This document shows, in pieces, positions 26,381 to 34,826 of a stretch of 64,000 nucleotides of DNA. Both the position numbers and the translations under genes were made by a program. The first letter of the stretch is position 1. The number at the start of each line of letters is the position of its first letter. Source of the DNA: Legionella steigerwaltii (GTDB taxonomy: Bacteria > Pseudomonadota > Gammaproteobacteria > Legionellales > Legionellaceae); the NCBI RefSeq assembly GCF_001468065.1, contig NZ_LNYZ01000010.1, positions 1-64,000 on the forward strand, read 5' to 3'. The notes under the pieces are model-generated. The model worked only from the letters and a program-made list of their open reading frames with translations, had not been told where the DNA came from and made no database searches.

Positions 26381-26850
26381 TGCTCTATTTTTGGCTCAAA
26401 TTTATTCACGTCATCAGTTCGACAATCCTTTTTGGTACGGGCATGGGAACTGCCTGTACCATGTTGTACGGACATCGAACAGGAAAAACTGAAGTGATTG
26501 CTGCTACAACACGCTATGTCGTGCTTGCAGATTGGATTTTTACTGGAACCTCTGGCTTTATTCAACCGGTTACTGGGTTTTGGATGGTCTATTTAGCAGG
26601 TTATGCCTGGACCTCATTATGGGTAATGGGATCAATTATTGGCTATTTAATTGCAGCTTGTTGCTGGTTTCCTGTAGTGTATCTCCAGATTAAAATGCGC
26701 GATTTTGCTGTGGAGGCAGAACAAAAAAACATGCCCTTACCTCCTACTTATTTCCGTTATTTTAAATATTGGTTTTGCTTAGGTTGGCCAGCATTTATTA
26801 GTCTGATTATTGTTTTTTACCTGATGACCAATAAACCTGCTGGTTTTTAA
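26380..26850 (+). CDS. DUF2269 integral membrane protein
   Basis: 156 residues with four predicted transmembrane helices. The N-terminal block LKFIHVISSTILFGTGMGTA is the signature of DUF2269, with a conserved His in the first helix that could bind a metal or heme. Translationally coupled to the SDR/DoxX gene by a one-base overlap, so the two membrane proteins probably act together. Biochemical function unknown. Confidence 0.87.
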   Translation: MLYFWLKFIHVISSTILFGTGMGTACTMLYGHRTGKTEVIAATTRYVVLADWIFTGTSGFIQPVTGFWMVYLAGYAWTSLWVMGSIIGYLIAACCWFPVVYLQIKMRDFAVEAEQKNMPLPPTYFRYFKYWFCLGWPAFISLIIVFYLMTNKPAGF

Positions 26851-26870
26851 AGATGTAGTTTGGGGGTATT

Positions 26871-26903
26871 GTAGCCGGATTACGCTGCGCTAATCCGGGC
26901 TAC
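26871..26903. repeat. Short palindrome related to family A
   Basis: GTAGCC-GGATTACGCTGCG and complementary CGCTAATCCGGGCTAC, 33 bp, between the convergent DUF2269 and hsp20 genes. Shares the GTAGCC/GGCTAC ends and the CGCTGCGC core with family A but lacks its loop. Possible bidirectional terminator. Confidence 0.7.
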
Positions 26904-26948
26904 AAAAAACTCCTGATTCCGCCGTGCAAACAAGAGTGATGAGCCCAA

Positions 26949-27389
26949 TTACTCTTCTACTGTAATATCAATTTTTTTCTCAACCGCCATTTCCTTTTTA
27001 GGAATTGAAATTTCCAACACGCCTTGTTTGTATTTAGCGCTTATTTTTGCATCATCAGCAGTTTGCGGTAAGCTAAAGCGGCGATAAAAATGACCTTGCG
27101 AACGTTCCATACGCGTATAGTTATCTTTGTTTTCTGTTTTCTCAAAGTGACGCTTCCCGCGGAGTGTTAAGATGTTATGCTCTAAAGATATTTGTATGTC
27201 TTCTCTATTCACTCCAGGAATGTCTGCAAGTACTAAGAATCGATCTTTTTCTTCTTTAATATCTACAGGAGGCGCCCATGTACTTGTATCAACAATCGAA
27301 GAGTCTGATTGGTTTCCTCTGAAAAAATTGTCTAGCAAAGTCCCAATCTCATTGTATACCGGAAAATAATCACGTCTTACTATACTCAT
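26949..27389 (-). CDS. Small heat-shock protein, Hsp20/alpha-crystallin family
   Basis: 146-residue ATP-independent holdase chaperone. The alpha-crystallin domain runs about 38-132, from WAPPVDIKEEKDRFLVLADIPG to GVLEISIPK. The C-terminal IDI segment is the expected I-x-I-type tail that mediates oligomer assembly. Preceded by a GGAGA ribosome-binding site and a sequence resembling a sigma-32 promoter, fitting heat-shock control. Confidence 0.95.
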   Translation of the reverse strand: MSIVRRDYFPVYNEIGTLLDNFFRGNQSDSSIVDTSTWAPPVDIKEEKDRFLVLADIPGVNREDIQISLEHNILTLRGKRHFEKTENKDNYTRMERSQGHFYRRFSLPQTADDAKISAKYKQGVLEISIPKKEMAVEKKIDITVEE

Positions 27390-27422
27390 AATTTTCTCCT
27401 AATCGTTGTTTATATATTTAAG

Positions 27423-27451
27423 AAATAAAGGCGCTTTATTAAAATTCAAGG
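27423..27451 (-). promoter_or_regulatory. Possible heat-shock (sigma-32) promoter of hsp20
   Basis: Minus strand CCTTGAA followed after about 12 bases by GCCTTTATTT, a partial match to CTTGAA...CCCCATNT, 35-60 bp before the ATG. Weaker than the hslV promoter. Confidence 0.45.
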
Positions 27452-27547
27452 GGGTATAAACGTTATTTTTGTCAACTGTGCACTATCACTATTGCCAACG
27501 GCCTCAAATTTAATATTAAATGAAGAATCAATGGTTTTAAGGGCTTT

Positions 27548-28759
27548 ATGATGGATAAGCGCGTTCTTTTTAGTATTTTTTTACTTTTAACCACATTAAA
27601 GGGCTTAGCAGGCAATCAGTCCGTTTGTCAAAATCCACAGATTAAAATTTCCGGTCCTCGTGAGGTTGTTTATTCTTATAAAAAAGATCATTGCAGCGAG
27701 ATGGATATTCCTGATACTCCTGCTATGGCCTTCAAAGATGCCGAGGGGATGGTGCATTTATTTAATGGATTTTCCGGCAGTTACATGAGTGTCGGTAAAA
27801 CTCTAAATGAGGTTAAACGCGATTGCAGTCAACCTTTTACCAATGAAGTAAAACCTATTGCTGGGAATACACCGGATTCCTTTGATAATTGGAAATGGTT
27901 CCGTAGCCCCTGGACTTACGATGGCAAGACTATTTATAGCTTGATCCATAACGAGTTTCATGGCTGGGAACAACCTCAGCAATATTGCCCCTCTGGTAAA
28001 GAAAATCCCTGCTTATATCCTAACGTCACTGTTGGTAAATCAACGGATAGCGGAAAAACCTTTCATACCGAGAGAGTCAATGGCCAGGTTAGACTAGGGC
28101 TGGTATCGCCTTATCCCTACGTGCTTAATGCAAAAAAACAAGGTGGCATTCGCGCATCAACCAATATTATTTCAGCGAATACAAATGGCAAAACCTATTA
28201 TTATCTTTTAGCGAGCAACCGTGGTGCTCCCGGCCAGGCTCAAAAAGGAGGAACCTGCCTCTATCGAAGCGATGATGTCAGTAAACCAGGTCGTTGGCGC
28301 GCCTGGAACGGTAAGGACTTTTCAGTTGTTGTGAATGCAACACCTTACCGCGATAAAACGATTGATCCAACGCAACACCTCTGTACTCCAGTATTTTCTG
28401 CACCACCAAGTTCTTGGACCTACAACACCCTACTCAAGCAATATGTCGCAACCGTTGGAATCAGAGAAGGGGGTTCTCTCTTCTTTGGCTACGTCACTAG
28501 CCCTGATATGATTAATTGGTCACAGCCGCAGAAAATCATGAAAACTACGTTTACGGAATTCCATGCATCTCATAGAGGTTCAGGAGTCGTTGGACAAACC
28601 TATCCCAGTATTCTTGATCCCCAAAGCCCGGGGCTCAATTTTGAATACTCAGGTCAAACACCTTATCTCTATTTCACTCGCTTTAATCCCAAAGTAAAAG
28701 GAGGTACCTGGCATAATCGCGATTTAATGCGTGTACCACTTCAGGTTTCTTGTGGCTAA
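27548..28759 (+). CDS. Secreted protein of beta-propeller-like appearance, unknown function
   Basis: 403 residues with a signal peptide (about 1-22, cleavage after GLAG). The mature part contains repeated aromatic and Asp-rich blocks (TVGKSTDSGKTFH, LYRSDDVSKPGRW, GYVTSPDMINWSQP) like Asp-box/sialidase or glycosidase family 43 type propellers, and several Cys that could form disulfides. I cannot assign a catalytic residue set. It stands before the carbonic anhydrase gene on the same strand, 60 bp apart. Periplasmic or type II-secreted location is plausible. Confidence 0.75.
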   Translation: MMDKRVLFSIFLLLTTLKGLAGNQSVCQNPQIKISGPREVVYSYKKDHCSEMDIPDTPAMAFKDAEGMVHLFNGFSGSYMSVGKTLNEVKRDCSQPFTNEVKPIAGNTPDSFDNWKWFRSPWTYDGKTIYSLIHNEFHGWEQPQQYCPSGKENPCLYPNVTVGKSTDSGKTFHTERVNGQVRLGLVSPYPYVLNAKKQGGIRASTNIISANTNGKTYYYLLASNRGAPGQAQKGGTCLYRSDDVSKPGRWRAWNGKDFSVVVNATPYRDKTIDPTQHLCTPVFSAPPSSWTYNTLLKQYVATVGIREGGSLFFGYVTSPDMINWSQPQKIMKTTFTEFHASHRGSGVVGQTYPSILDPQSPGLNFEYSGQTPYLYFTRFNPKVKGGTWHNRDLMRVPLQVSCG

Positions 28760-28821
28760 TTTATGACGGAAAAGTTAACATCAACAAAGGGACAATTTCT
28801 AATTAAAAATGGAGAATTACG

Positions 28822-29556
28822 ATGCAGTATCTGCTAAGAATTTTAATATTAGGTTTTACTTGTGTTTCCACGAGTTTTGCAAATTCATCTGCCACAGAAG
28901 TACCTATTTTAGGTAAAACAATAACTCAAACAAAACAACAACAGATGACCCCGAAGCAAGCCTTGCAACGCTTGAAAGTGGGAAATCAACGCTTTTTAAC
29001 CAACACCCAAATACAAAGAGATTATTTAAAACAGGCACATCAATCCTCTTTTGGTCAATATCCATTTGCAGTAGTCCTCAATTGTATGGATTCACGCAGT
29101 GTTCCTGAATTATTTTTTGATCAAGGTTTAGCTGATTTATTTACCTTACGTGTGGCCGGAAATGTACTCAATGATGATATTTTGGGAAGCATGGAGTTTG
29201 CAACTAAAGTAGTTGGCTCTCGTCTTATTGTAGTCTTGGCACATACCTCATGCGGCGCAGTAGCTGGTGCATGTAGTGGGGTTCAACTGGGACATCTCAC
29301 CGATGTTTTAGACAAAATCAAACCCGTTGTTCAAGAAAGTATGCAAGAACAAAAAACAAAAAATTGTGCTGAACCCCAATTAATTGATGCGATTGCTAAA
29401 GCGAATGCCTTGAGGGTTGTCAGAGAAATACAGGAAAGAAGTCCAATACTCAAAGACTTAATTAGTAAAAAACAAATAGGAATTGTTGCGGGATTACATG
29501 ACATAAAAACAGGGAAAGTGCAGTTCTTTGAAGAAGAGCGTTCTCTTCCCAATTAA
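28822..29556 (+). CDS. Periplasmic beta-class carbonic anhydrase
   Basis: 244 residues. Signal peptide about 1-20, so the enzyme acts outside the cytoplasm, which is less usual for beta-class enzymes. Zinc ligands Cys88, His141 and Cys144 are in NCMDSR and HTSCGA; the catalytic Asp90-Arg92 dyad is intact. It reversibly hydrates CO2. GGAG ribosome-binding site precedes the ATG. Could serve pH buffering within the vacuole or bicarbonate supply; that role is inferred. Confidence 0.92.
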   Translation: MQYLLRILILGFTCVSTSFANSSATEVPILGKTITQTKQQQMTPKQALQRLKVGNQRFLTNTQIQRDYLKQAHQSSFGQYPFAVVLNCMDSRSVPELFFDQGLADLFTLRVAGNVLNDDILGSMEFATKVVGSRLIVVLAHTSCGAVAGACSGVQLGHLTDVLDKIKPVVQESMQEQKTKNCAEPQLIDAIAKANALRVVREIQERSPILKDLISKKQIGIVAGLHDIKTGKVQFFEEERSLPN

Positions 29557-29572
29557 AATGAATTGTAGCTTT

Positions 29573-29663
29573 GTAGCCTGGGTGCAGCGAAGCGGAACCC
29601 GGGATTGAGAAAGTTCATTCATGCTCATAAAACCCGGGTTCCGCTTCGCTGCACCCAGGCTAC
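29573..29663. repeat. Palindromic repeat, family A copy 4
   Basis: GTAGCCTGGGTGCAGCG arms, CCCGGG boxes and a 25-base loop. Lies between convergent carbonic anhydrase and nucleoside hydrolase genes. Confidence 0.9.
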
Positions 29664-29678
29664 AAAAAATCAAGCCAA

Positions 29679-30689
29679 TCAGGACGTTTTCTTTTTTAAT
29701 GTGTCCATTAAAATATTTTCTAATTGTTCTTGATTTACTGAAGTGCATACCCGTACTGTATTACCCTTCTCATCTTCTACCGTAGTCCCCGACCGTTCTT
29801 CCGGACTTAATACTACCCTTAATTTTCTATTACTGGATTTAACAATTGAATCATCATAGGCGATTACTGCAGAGAGTACGTCCCAAAAATACCATTTATG
29901 TTCAAATATTTCCGCCTCATTATGATGAAAAAGCTCATAGAAAAATTGATTGGCGAGATTCGTTTGATTTAGTTTCAGTTTCTGATAGAAAGCTTTTGTT
30001 ACAGGAACCTGATTGGTCACATCCAAGCCTACCATAGTGATAGGGATTCCAGAACGAAATACTTTGTCGGCAGCATAAGGATCAATATAAATATTCCATT
30101 CTGCAGTGGTATTTTTAATTGAACGATCCACATCCACCAAATTCCCTGGACTATCCACTGCTCCCCCCATAATATAAATCATTTTAATTTTATTTTTTAT
30201 TTCTGGCATTTGGGTCACAAGCTCACCCAGATTGGTTAACGGACCAATCGCTAAAATCTCGACTGGCTCTTTTGCGTTTTTTAAAGTGGATTGCAACAAT
30301 TGAATTGCAGTTTGTGAAGGCATCACTTTGACTTTAGGTAATAAATCTGCAGCACCCACTAGATTATCAGCGAGTTTACGTAACCAGTCAGGGAATTGAT
30401 GTGTTCCGGCCATAGGGGTTTCACGGCCACAGCTTAGTGGAATTTTATCATGATGCATTAAGGCTAATAATCCAGCAACATTCCTTAATCCAGTGGAACA
30501 ATGAGCCTCTCCGGTGCCTACCACTGTAATCGCTTTAACATCAATATCTTTTTGTGCTAACAAATAGAGAATTGCCAATTCATCATCCACCCCCACATCT
30601 GTATCAATAATAAAAGGCCTCGCAGCATTCGCTAGAGACAACAACAAAAATAAACTTAAAAAGACAAAAGCTTTTACTACAAAATTCAC
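29679..30689 (-). CDS. Exported nucleoside hydrolase
   Basis: 336 residues of the inosine/uridine-preferring nucleoside hydrolase family. Signal peptide about 1-22 (ends ANA), then the calcium-binding DTDVGVDDELA motif at 29-39. Family enzymes cleave nucleosides to base plus ribose. Starts with GTG overlapping the stop of the upstream MFS transporter gene (GTGA), so the two are coupled: extracytoplasmic cleavage of nucleosides with a porter for a product or related solute. Substrate preference is not readable. Confidence 0.9.
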   Translation of the reverse strand: MNFVVKAFVFLSLFLLLSLANAARPFIIDTDVGVDDELAILYLLAQKDIDVKAITVVGTGEAHCSTGLRNVAGLLALMHHDKIPLSCGRETPMAGTHQFPDWLRKLADNLVGAADLLPKVKVMPSQTAIQLLQSTLKNAKEPVEILAIGPLTNLGELVTQMPEIKNKIKMIYIMGGAVDSPGNLVDVDRSIKNTTAEWNIYIDPYAADKVFRSGIPITMVGLDVTNQVPVTKAFYQKLKLNQTNLANQFFYELFHHNEAEIFEHKWYFWDVLSAVIAYDDSIVKSSNRKLRVVLSPEERSGTTVEDEKGNTVRVCTSVNQEQLENILMDTLKKKTS

Positions 30690-32053
30690 GATAAAACCTC
30701 CGTTTCTGCATAGAGTTTTTTAATGGTTAATGCGGCTATAAAACATAGAATTGCACTCAACATTAGATAAAAACTGGGGGCAAGATTGTTGTTTAACTTT
30801 TCAATTAAATAAGTAGCAATAAATGGGGTTAAACCTCCGAAAAATGCGAATGCAAGATTATAAGAAATAGCGATCCCGGTGTAACGAATAGATACCGGGA
30901 AGAGCTCAACCAGTAAACTGGGATAAACCATAATAGAACTACTCAAAACACCAAAAATAGCTAAAGCAGCAGTTAGTGATAAAGTGGTTTGCTTGGATAA
31001 AAGAATAAATAAGCAATGACTTAATAAAATAAAACCAGCCACTCCAATTAAAAGAACCAGCTTACGCCCCACTCGATCAGCACACCAGCAAAAAAATATA
31101 AGTAATAAAGAAAAAAAACCCAAATTAATGGTATTAAATAAGGTCGCTTGTTGTTTTGGATAAGCAAGGATCGTTGAAAGATAGGTGGGCATATATAAGA
31201 ATAATAAATTAATCATTACAGAACCAAGACACGTTATACCAATACCTTGTAAAATCTTTCGCCAGTATAAGGTAATTGCTTCAACAAAAGGCATTCGCGT
31301 ATTTTCCGCTGAATTTTTAAATGCAAGAAACAAAGGACTTTCAGCCAACCGTTTGCGAATGTAGAAACTGAATATCCCAAGCAATCCACCAAATATAAAT
31401 GGAATGCGCCAACCGAAGCGTAACAATTGAGCGTTTGAAAGTTGATTCGTGAGAATTAAACTAATCAAAGCCCCCAGAAAAATACCTAAATTAAGAAAAG
31501 AAAAGATAACACCACAAGCAAGTGCTCGCGAACGAGGATTCACATGTTCACAAGTAAAAGTTAATGCTCCGGGAATCTCACCACCGATTGATAATCCTTG
31601 CAATAAGCGCAAAAAAATCAAAAGGATACTCGAAAAAATCCCTATGTGTTGATAAGTAGGTAAAAATCCAATAAGAACCGTGGGAACGGCCATTAGGATA
31701 ACTGAAAAAATAAACGTTTTTTTACGACCGTATTTGTCTCCAAAATGACTAAAGGCGATTCCACCTAGGGGACGGATTAAATAACCAATCGCAAAAACGG
31801 CATATACACTCATCAGTGAAGCTAATTTGTCAGTTTCCGGGAAAAAAATCTGGCTGATTATTGGTGCAAAAATAACGTAAATGACAAAATCATAAAACTC
31901 CAACGCACCACCCAAAGAAGCAAGAAAAATAATTTTTCGTTCGCTAGAACTTAATTTCAGCTCATGCACGTGCAAATCCTTTTTATAGCAAAGCTGTAAA
32001 ATAGCATAACTTTTCATTGCGCTCATGAATTTTTTAAAAACAATATGCTGCAC
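30686..32053 (-). CDS. MFS transporter, metabolite:H+ symporter type
   Basis: 455 residues with 12 predicted helices. GGALEFYDFVIYVIFAP in helix 1 and FGDKYGRKKTF in loop 2-3 are typical of the MHS family (ProP, ShiA, KgtP type). The first 30-35 residues before helix 1 are unusually long; ATG codons at residues 10 and 13 are alternative starts. Coupled to the secreted nucleoside hydrolase, suggesting transport of a nucleobase, ribose or related solute, although MHS porters usually move organic acids or osmolytes. Divergent from the PhyH gene. Confidence 0.88.
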   Translation of the reverse strand: MQHIVFKKFMSAMKSYAILQLCYKKDLHVHELKLSSSERKIIFLASLGGALEFYDFVIYVIFAPIISQIFFPETDKLASLMSVYAVFAIGYLIRPLGGIAFSHFGDKYGRKKTFIFSVILMAVPTVLIGFLPTYQHIGIFSSILLIFLRLLQGLSIGGEIPGALTFTCEHVNPRSRALACGVIFSFLNLGIFLGALISLILTNQLSNAQLLRFGWRIPFIFGGLLGIFSFYIRKRLAESPLFLAFKNSAENTRMPFVEAITLYWRKILQGIGITCLGSVMINLLFLYMPTYLSTILAYPKQQATLFNTINLGFFSLLLIFFCWCADRVGRKLVLLIGVAGFILLSHCLFILLSKQTTLSLTAALAIFGVLSSSIMVYPSLLVELFPVSIRYTGIAISYNLAFAFFGGLTPFIATYLIEKLNNNLAPSFYLMLSAILCFIAALTIKKLYAETEVLS

Positions 32054-32137
32054 TTACAGTAAATATTTCAAGAAATAGTTCTTTTTCCTGAATTTTAGTA
32101 TTATCAATGGATGTGATACATTGTTCTTCACCAACAG

Positions 32138-32986
32138 ATGAAAAACCATTCCATTTCTCAGCAAATTATTCAGCGTGTTGAGGCGGTTATTACGCAGGCT
32201 CATATTGATGCTTATAAACAAGATGGAGCCGTTTGTATTCGCCAAACTCTAAGCTTTGAAGAAATAGAATTACTTCGTGAAGGCATTGAACTTAACCTGA
32301 AATCGCCCAGTCATAGGGTTAAAATTGCGAGTAAAAGTGATGATCCAGGGGAATTTATTGAGGATTTCTGTACTTGGCAAGCAAACCCTCATTATAAGCA
32401 ATTTATTTTTGAGTCACCGGTTAGTCTGATTGCAGGCAGGCTCATGGAGAGTAAAAAAACTCGACTCTATCATGATCATCTCTTAGTCAAAGAACCAGGT
32501 ACTCGACAACGAACACCCTGGCACCAAGATCAGCCTTATTACAATATTGAAGGAAGGCAAAATTGCAGTTTATGGATACCTGTTGATCCAGTACCACGCG
32601 TATCCACTTTAGAGTTCATTGCTGGTTCTCATTTGGGGCCATGGCTCATGCCTCGTTCTTTTATGGATCATCAAGCAAAATGGTTTCCTGAAGGAAGCCT
32701 CGCGGATCTCCCCAATATCGATGCAAAGCGCGAAGACTACCCCATTATAGGTTGGGCAATAAATCCTGGTGATGTGGTTTGCTTTCATATGCTTACACTT
32801 CATTCTGCAAATGGAGTGAATTATAATCAACGACGAAGAGTATTCTCTGTGCGTTTTCTTGGTGACGACATAACTCATGCACCAAGAAAATGGGTTACAT
32901 CACCTGACTTTCCAGGTTTAATCGAACAGCTTCCAGCAGGTGCACCAATGGATCACGCTTTATTTCCTTTAATTTGGGAATGCTGA
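32138..32986 (+). CDS. Phytanoyl-CoA dioxygenase (PhyH) family protein
   Basis: 282-residue Fe(II)/2-oxoglutarate-dependent oxygenase. The facial triad is visible: His129 and Asp131 in PWHQDQPY and His222 in LTLHSANG; a 2-oxoglutarate-binding Arg follows in QRRRVFSVRF (233-234). This subgroup hydroxylates varied small metabolites, so the substrate is unknown. Single gene, divergent from the MFS/nucleoside hydrolase pair across an 84-bp gap. The end is convergent with umuD across a nested palindrome. Confidence 0.88.
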   Translation: MKNHSISQQIIQRVEAVITQAHIDAYKQDGAVCIRQTLSFEEIELLREGIELNLKSPSHRVKIASKSDDPGEFIEDFCTWQANPHYKQFIFESPVSLIAGRLMESKKTRLYHDHLLVKEPGTRQRTPWHQDQPYYNIEGRQNCSLWIPVDPVPRVSTLEFIAGSHLGPWLMPRSFMDHQAKWFPEGSLADLPNIDAKREDYPIIGWAINPGDVVCFHMLTLHSANGVNYNQRRRVFSVRFLGDDITHAPRKWVTSPDFPGLIEQLPAGAPMDHALFPLIWEC

Positions 32987-33031
32987 AGTGAGATTAGGGA
33001 AAAACCATTAACTGTAGCTGTTCAGGTAATG

Positions 33032-33173
33032 GCGTCAACTTAAGCATTCTAACCTCTTGTAGCCCCGTAGCCTGGGTGCAGCGAAGCGGAACCCAGGGAA
33101 GCTTGCGCCAACAAAACCCGGGTTCCGCTTCGCTGCACCTAGGCTACAGGGCTACGATTTCTTAAGTTGACGC
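33032..33173. repeat. Nested palindrome enclosing family A copy
   Basis: Outer arms GCGTCAACTTAAG (33032-33044) and CTTAAGTTGACGC (33161-33173) are exact complements; middle arms GTAGCCC/GGGCTAC (33059-33065, 33149-33155) flank the family A copy at 33067-33147. Three concentric inverted repeats at one convergent gene junction. Confidence 0.85.
33067..33147. repeat. Palindromic repeat, family A copy 5
   Basis: GTAGCCTGGGTGCAGCG arms with point differences in each arm (CCCAGGG on the left, CACCTAGG on the right). Core of a larger nested palindrome between the convergent PhyH and umuD genes. Confidence 0.9.
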
Positions 33174-33193
33174 TATTATGCGAACGTTTACCA

Positions 33194-33724
33194 TTAACTT
33201 GGCATATGAATTACATAAGTAACTACACCCCAAATCACTAAATCTTGTCCATCCGTAATATCAATCGGTTTATACTTCGGATTTTCAGGAAGAAGCTGCA
33301 CGCGATCGCCTATTTTAGATAAGCGTTTCACTGTCAATTCACCGTTGAGCGCTGCGATCACAATTTTCCCATGCTGTGCTTCGAGACTCTTGTCAACAAT
33401 CAAGAGATCACCAGTATGAATTCCCGCATCAATCATCGAATCTCCGGTCGCGGTAAGAATGAATGTCGCAGCAGGATGTTTTATTAATTGCTGATTTAAA
33501 TCCAAATAGTGTTCAATATAATCATCACCTGGAGAAGGAAATCCTGCTTGAACTCTGCTGGAGTAAAGAGGCAATTTATATGTTTTAGGCCCCTTTTCCA
33601 ATAAGGCATGAATTTCCGAAAGACGAGAAATAGGAATCCGTATTGCTTTAGTTGGTTCTAATCCATATTTTCCCCCACCTGGAGGCCTTCCCGCTCCTTC
33701 TCGTTTCCCTCCACGTTGACTCAT
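33194..33724 (-). CDS. umuD: UmuD-like S24 peptidase
   Basis: About 176 residues. The self-cleavage site Ala60-Gly61 in QAGFPSP, nucleophile Ser96 in GDSM and Lys133 in GELTVKRL are all present, so it should autoprocess to UmuD'. The N-terminus carries about 40 extra residues relative to the short E. coli protein, with a GGKREGAGRPPGGGKYG basic module common in plasmid- and phage-type UmuD homologues. The ATG at 33724 is chosen over 33736 because AGAGG precedes it. Its partner umuC lies 12 kb away. No LexA box; promoter at 33759-33787. Confidence 0.9.
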   Translation of the reverse strand: MSQRGGKREGAGRPPGGGKYGLEPTKAIRIPISRLSEIHALLEKGPKTYKLPLYSSRVQAGFPSPGDDYIEHYLDLNQQLIKHPAATFILTATGDSMIDAGIHTGDLLIVDKSLEAQHGKIVIAALNGELTVKRLSKIGDRVQLLPENPKYKPIDITDGQDLVIWGVVTYVIHMPS

Positions 33725-33758
33725 AATGCCTCTCATTTGATTTTTGAAACAAAAATCA

Positions 33759-33787
33759 ATGATAAAAACATATTAATTCATTGTAAA
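33759..33787 (-). promoter_or_regulatory. Putative umuD promoter
   Basis: Minus strand TTTACA, 17 bp, TATCAT, about 35 bp before the preferred ATG. Same -35 and spacing as the umuC promoter. Confidence 0.5.
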
Positions 33788-33927
33788 TAGGGTACTGTGT
33801 TTCGTTGCTCAAAAATTAGGCCATTTTGGCTCAATCTAGCGAATTGTAATCTGACTCAAACAAAAAATTCTGTTTTTTTTCTTAAAAATAAGCAATACTT
33901 CTTTCTGAATGAATCGTGGTAAAACCT

Positions 33928-34737
33928 ATGGTTAAAATAAGGCCTTTCCTTAAATGGGCAGGCAGTAAATACAACTGCCTGGAAAAAATTATTCCCTTTC
34001 TCCCCCCGGGTAAACGTTTAATTGAACCCTTCGCAGGCTCGGGCGTTGTTTTTATGAATACGAATTATTCGTCCCATCTGTTAGCAGAAAGTAATCAAGA
34101 TTTAATTTATCTTTTTACTACATTGCAACAACAAGGGGATGCATTTATTAAGTTCTGCCAAACCTATTTTAGTCCCGAATTCAACCAGAGAGAAAAATAT
34201 TATCAAATAAGATCTGATTTTAACGACTCGTCTCATTCACCACAAAAATCCGCTTTTTTTCTTTACCTAAACCGTCATGGTTACAATGGATTATGCCGAT
34301 ATAATTCTAAAGGGTTTTATAATGTTCCATTTGGACTTTACAGCAAACCTTATTTTCCACATAAAGAAATGCATCTTTTCCATCAGAAAAGTCAACGAGC
34401 TGAATTCATCCATAATGACTTTAGAAAAACATTTGAATATGCGGAACGAGGAGATGTAATTTATTGCGACCCACCTTATGTACTTCTTTCAGAGAAATCA
34501 CACCATTTACCTTACACCAAAAAACTGTTTACAACAGAAGATCAAATAGAGCTAACCGAGTTGGCCCAAGAGACAGCAGCAAAAGGTATTCCAGTTATTC
34601 TGTCCAATCACGACACCGAATTTACTCGATACCACTATAGAAAAGCAGAAATCAAGAGCTTCCCGGTATCACGTTTTATTAATTGCCAAGGATCACTACG
34701 CCGACCGGTGAACGAGTTAATTGCAATATTTAGCTAA
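33928..34737 (+). CDS. dam: Dam-type DNA adenine methyltransferase
   Basis: About 269 residues, N6-adenine methylase of the D12/Dam class. Motif X KWAGSK (9-14), AdoMet motif I EPFAGSG (33-39) and catalytic motif IV DPPY (181-184) are in the alpha-class order. A GTG at 33916 is an alternative start. Likely target GATC by family resemblance. It is divergent from umuD and lacks any neighbouring restriction endonuclease, so an orphan house-keeping or mobile-derived methylase is more likely than a restriction system. Confidence 0.9.
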   Translation: MVKIRPFLKWAGSKYNCLEKIIPFLPPGKRLIEPFAGSGVVFMNTNYSSHLLAESNQDLIYLFTTLQQQGDAFIKFCQTYFSPEFNQREKYYQIRSDFNDSSHSPQKSAFFLYLNRHGYNGLCRYNSKGFYNVPFGLYSKPYFPHKEMHLFHQKSQRAEFIHNDFRKTFEYAERGDVIYCDPPYVLLSEKSHHLPYTKKLFTTEDQIELTELAQETAAKGIPVILSNHDTEFTRYHYRKAEIKSFPVSRFINCQGSLRRPVNELIAIFS

Positions 34738-34747
34738 ATAAATCTAT

Positions 34748-34803
34748 GTAGCCTGGGTGCAGCGAAGCGGAACCCGGGTTTCGCTTCGCTGCACCCAGGC
34801 TAC
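34748..34803. repeat. Palindromic repeat, family A copy 6 (short form)
   Basis: Only 56 bp: the left arm is complete to CCCGGGTT, then passes straight into CGCTTCGCTGCACCCAGGC. The loop and one inner box are missing, apparently by deletion. Between convergent dam and an MFS gene. Confidence 0.88.
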
Positions 34804-34826
34804 AATTGGAATGAATTCAGTCCATT

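Noticed and set aside
33194-34737. Possible restriction-modification or phage remnant (umuD + dam)
   Set aside because: No endonuclease, integrase or structural gene nearby; both are orphan-type house-keeping genes with normal flanks.
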